DNA from: an uncultured Duncaniella sp.
Lineage (GTDB): Bacteria; Bacteroidota; Bacteroidia; Bacteroidales; Muribaculaceae
DNA length: 64,000 nucleotides
Reading direction: 5' to 3'
Assembly: GCA_910578515.1 (NCBI GenBank)
Contig: CAJTQR010000002.1
Location: 1-64,000 of the forward strand
Position numbers and translations under genes: made by a program. Of the stretch, positions 62,833 through 64,000 are shown one piece after another; position 1 is the first letter of the stretch, and each line of letters opens with the position of its first letter. Below the pieces are notes generated by a model, which was given only the letters and a program-made list of their open reading frames with translations, searched no databases and had not been told where the DNA came from.

Positions 62833-64000
62833 ATGAAAGATTTCTGGCAGCTGCTTATCAGGTTTGTGCCACCTTACAAGAAATACCTGATACTCAATAT
62901 AATCTTTAACTTCCTCGCGGCCTTCCTCACCCTGTTTTCGTTTGCGCTGATTATCCCTATCCTTGAGATGCTTTTCAAGGTCAAGGAAGCCACCTATTCC
63001 TACATGCCGGTGGGAAGCGCGTCGCTGAAGGATGTGCTCATGAACAATTTCTACTGGTTCACGCAGGAGTGTATAGTGAAGTGGGGACCGGTGGGGACTC
63101 TTGCCGGACTTGCCGCGATGCTCGTGGTCATGACAGCCTTGAAGACCGGCGCCACATATCTGAGCTCGTACTTCGTGATACCTATGCGCGCGGGAATTGT
63201 GAGGGATATACGTAACTTCGTTTACGACAAGATAGTGACCCTCCCCATATCCTATTTCACCACCGAGCGCAAGGGTGACGTGATGGCGAGAATGACGGGT
63301 GATGTGGCTGAGATTGAAAACTCAATCATGTCATCGCTCGACATGATGTTCAAGAATCCGGTGATGATTATAGTGTGTCTGTCGATGATGATTATGATAT
63401 CATGGCAGCTCACGCTGTTCGTGCTTGTGCTGCTGCCAATCGCGGGCGCTATAATGGGCAAGGTGGGCAAGCGCCTGAAACGCAAGTCGCTGCAAGGTCA
63501 GCAGCAGTGGGGAGTGCTGATGAGCAACATCGAGGAGACTCTCGGTGGTCTGCGCATCATCAAGGCATTCAATGCCGAGGACAAGGTGAAGTATCGTTTC
63601 CATGAGGGTAACCAGCGCTTTTATAAAATCACCAATTCGGTGCAGCGGCGCCAGTCGCTGGCCCATCCCATGAGTGAGCTGCTGGGCACCATCACCATCG
63701 CCATAGTGCTCTGTTTCGGCGGTGCGCTCATACTCTCGGGCACATCCTCGATGAATGCCGCGTCGTTTATCTACTACATGGTCATCTTCTACAGCATCAT
63801 AAATCCCGCCAAGGACCTCTCGAAGGCTATGTACAGCATCCAGAAAGGTCTCGCCTCAATGGTGAGAGTGGATGCCATACTTGAGGCATCCAATCCTATC
63901 CGTGACCCGGAGAACCCGAAGGACATAGCTGATTTCAAGGGTAATGTGAAGTACGAAGGGGTGACTTTCGGCTACGACTCGGAGGTGCCTGTGGTCGATG
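62833..64000 (+). CDS. ABC exporter, MsbA/permease-ATPase type (partial)
   Basis: The reading frame starts MKDFWQLLIRFVPPYKKYL and runs off the right edge after 389 codons. It covers the six-helix transmembrane domain (about 15-330, with YFTTERKGDVMARMTGDV as the coupling-helix region) and the beginning of the ATPase domain (VKYEGVTFGYDSE). The Walker A motif lies beyond the window. It is a half-transporter that would dimerise to move lipid-like or peptide substrates; MsbA-type lipid A flipping is one option, but specificity is not shown. Bases 62735-62832 hold only an imperfect GCCTGC/GCAGGC hairpin. Confidence 0.9.
   Translation, partial: MKDFWQLLIRFVPPYKKYLILNIIFNFLAAFLTLFSFALIIPILEMLFKVKEATYSYMPVGSASLKDVLMNNFYWFTQECIVKWGPVGTLAGLAAMLVVMTALKTGATYLSSYFVIPMRAGIVRDIRNFVYDKIVTLPISYFTTERKGDVMARMTGDVAEIENSIMSSLDMMFKNPVMIIVCLSMMIMISWQLTLFVLVLLPIAGAIMGKVGKRLKRKSLQGQQQWGVLMSNIEETLGGLRIIKAFNAEDKVKYRFHEGNQRFYKITNSVQRRQSLAHPMSELLGTITIAIVLCFGGALILSGTSSMNAASFIYYMVIFYSIINPAKDLSKAMYSIQKGLASMVRVDAILEASNPIRDPENPKDIADFKGNVKYEGVTFGYDSEVPVVD

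Overview
This 64-kb window looks like a chromosomal segment of a gut-type Bacteroidales bacterium, most plausibly a member of the Muribaculaceae/Bacteroidaceae side of the order. The placement rests on gene content and signals, not on a search. The dcw cluster has the Bacteroidetes order (rsmH, FtsL-like, ftsI with a PASTA tail, murE, mraY, murD, ftsW, murG, murC, ftsQ, ftsA, ftsZ). Promoters fit the Bacteroidetes pattern (-33 TTG/TTTG, about 19-21 bases, -7 TAnnTTTG), and Shine-Dalgarno sequences are essentially absent. There are membrane-anchored AraC-type regulators, secreted GH2 beta-galactosidases, DUF4842/LruC, DUF6048/DUF6452, DUF4199 and a short histone-H1-like protein. MurE carries the DNPR motif, so peptidoglycan should contain meso-diaminopimelate.

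Layout. 1-184: 5S rRNA and its terminator, the end of an rRNA operon. 410-7374 (minus): a run with a Na/Pi symporter, a DUF389 membrane protein, a GT4 glycosyltransferase, an SDR epimerase, a small membrane protein, AroQ and an O-methyltransferase. 7571-9632 (minus): HIT protein plus a lipoprotein TPR/AraC regulator. 9919-15145 (minus): GH2 beta-galactosidase and a SusR-like propeller/AraC regulator. 15348-16169 (plus): panB. 16332-31840 (minus): the dcw cluster, without mraZ at its head. 32018-32818: ZIP metal transporter. 32950-36010: a DUF4842 lipoprotein with duplicated promoter and terminator elements and a decayed neighbouring unit. 36190-40929 (plus): rdgB, PorZ-like protein, a conserved hypothetical and manA. 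41030-46569 (minus): rimP-nusA-infB-folK. 46762-49680 (minus): Lrp/AsnC regulator and a second GH2 enzyme. 49932-54169 (plus): an unrecognised 795-residue protein translationally coupled to an orphan phage-type terminase large subunit. 54348-58639: histone-H1-like protein, M16 peptidase, then PhoH/DUF6048/DUF6452. 58753-60867 (minus): DUF4199, GT2 and nitroreductase. 60940-64000 (plus): lptE, a conserved hypothetical, secG and the first two thirds of an ABC exporter.

Most of the window is core housekeeping: division and wall synthesis, transcription/translation factors, LPS assembly and protein export. The points worth a second look are the terminase cassette with no other phage gene around it, two nearly identical promoters containing a G6/G7 tract at the DUF4842 locus, and a 36-bp promoter-embedded repeat with a perfect palindrome in front of two operons that each encode a membrane-anchored AraC regulator. 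Several genes also appear to have little or no 5' leader. No tRNA, CRISPR array or insertion sequence was seen.
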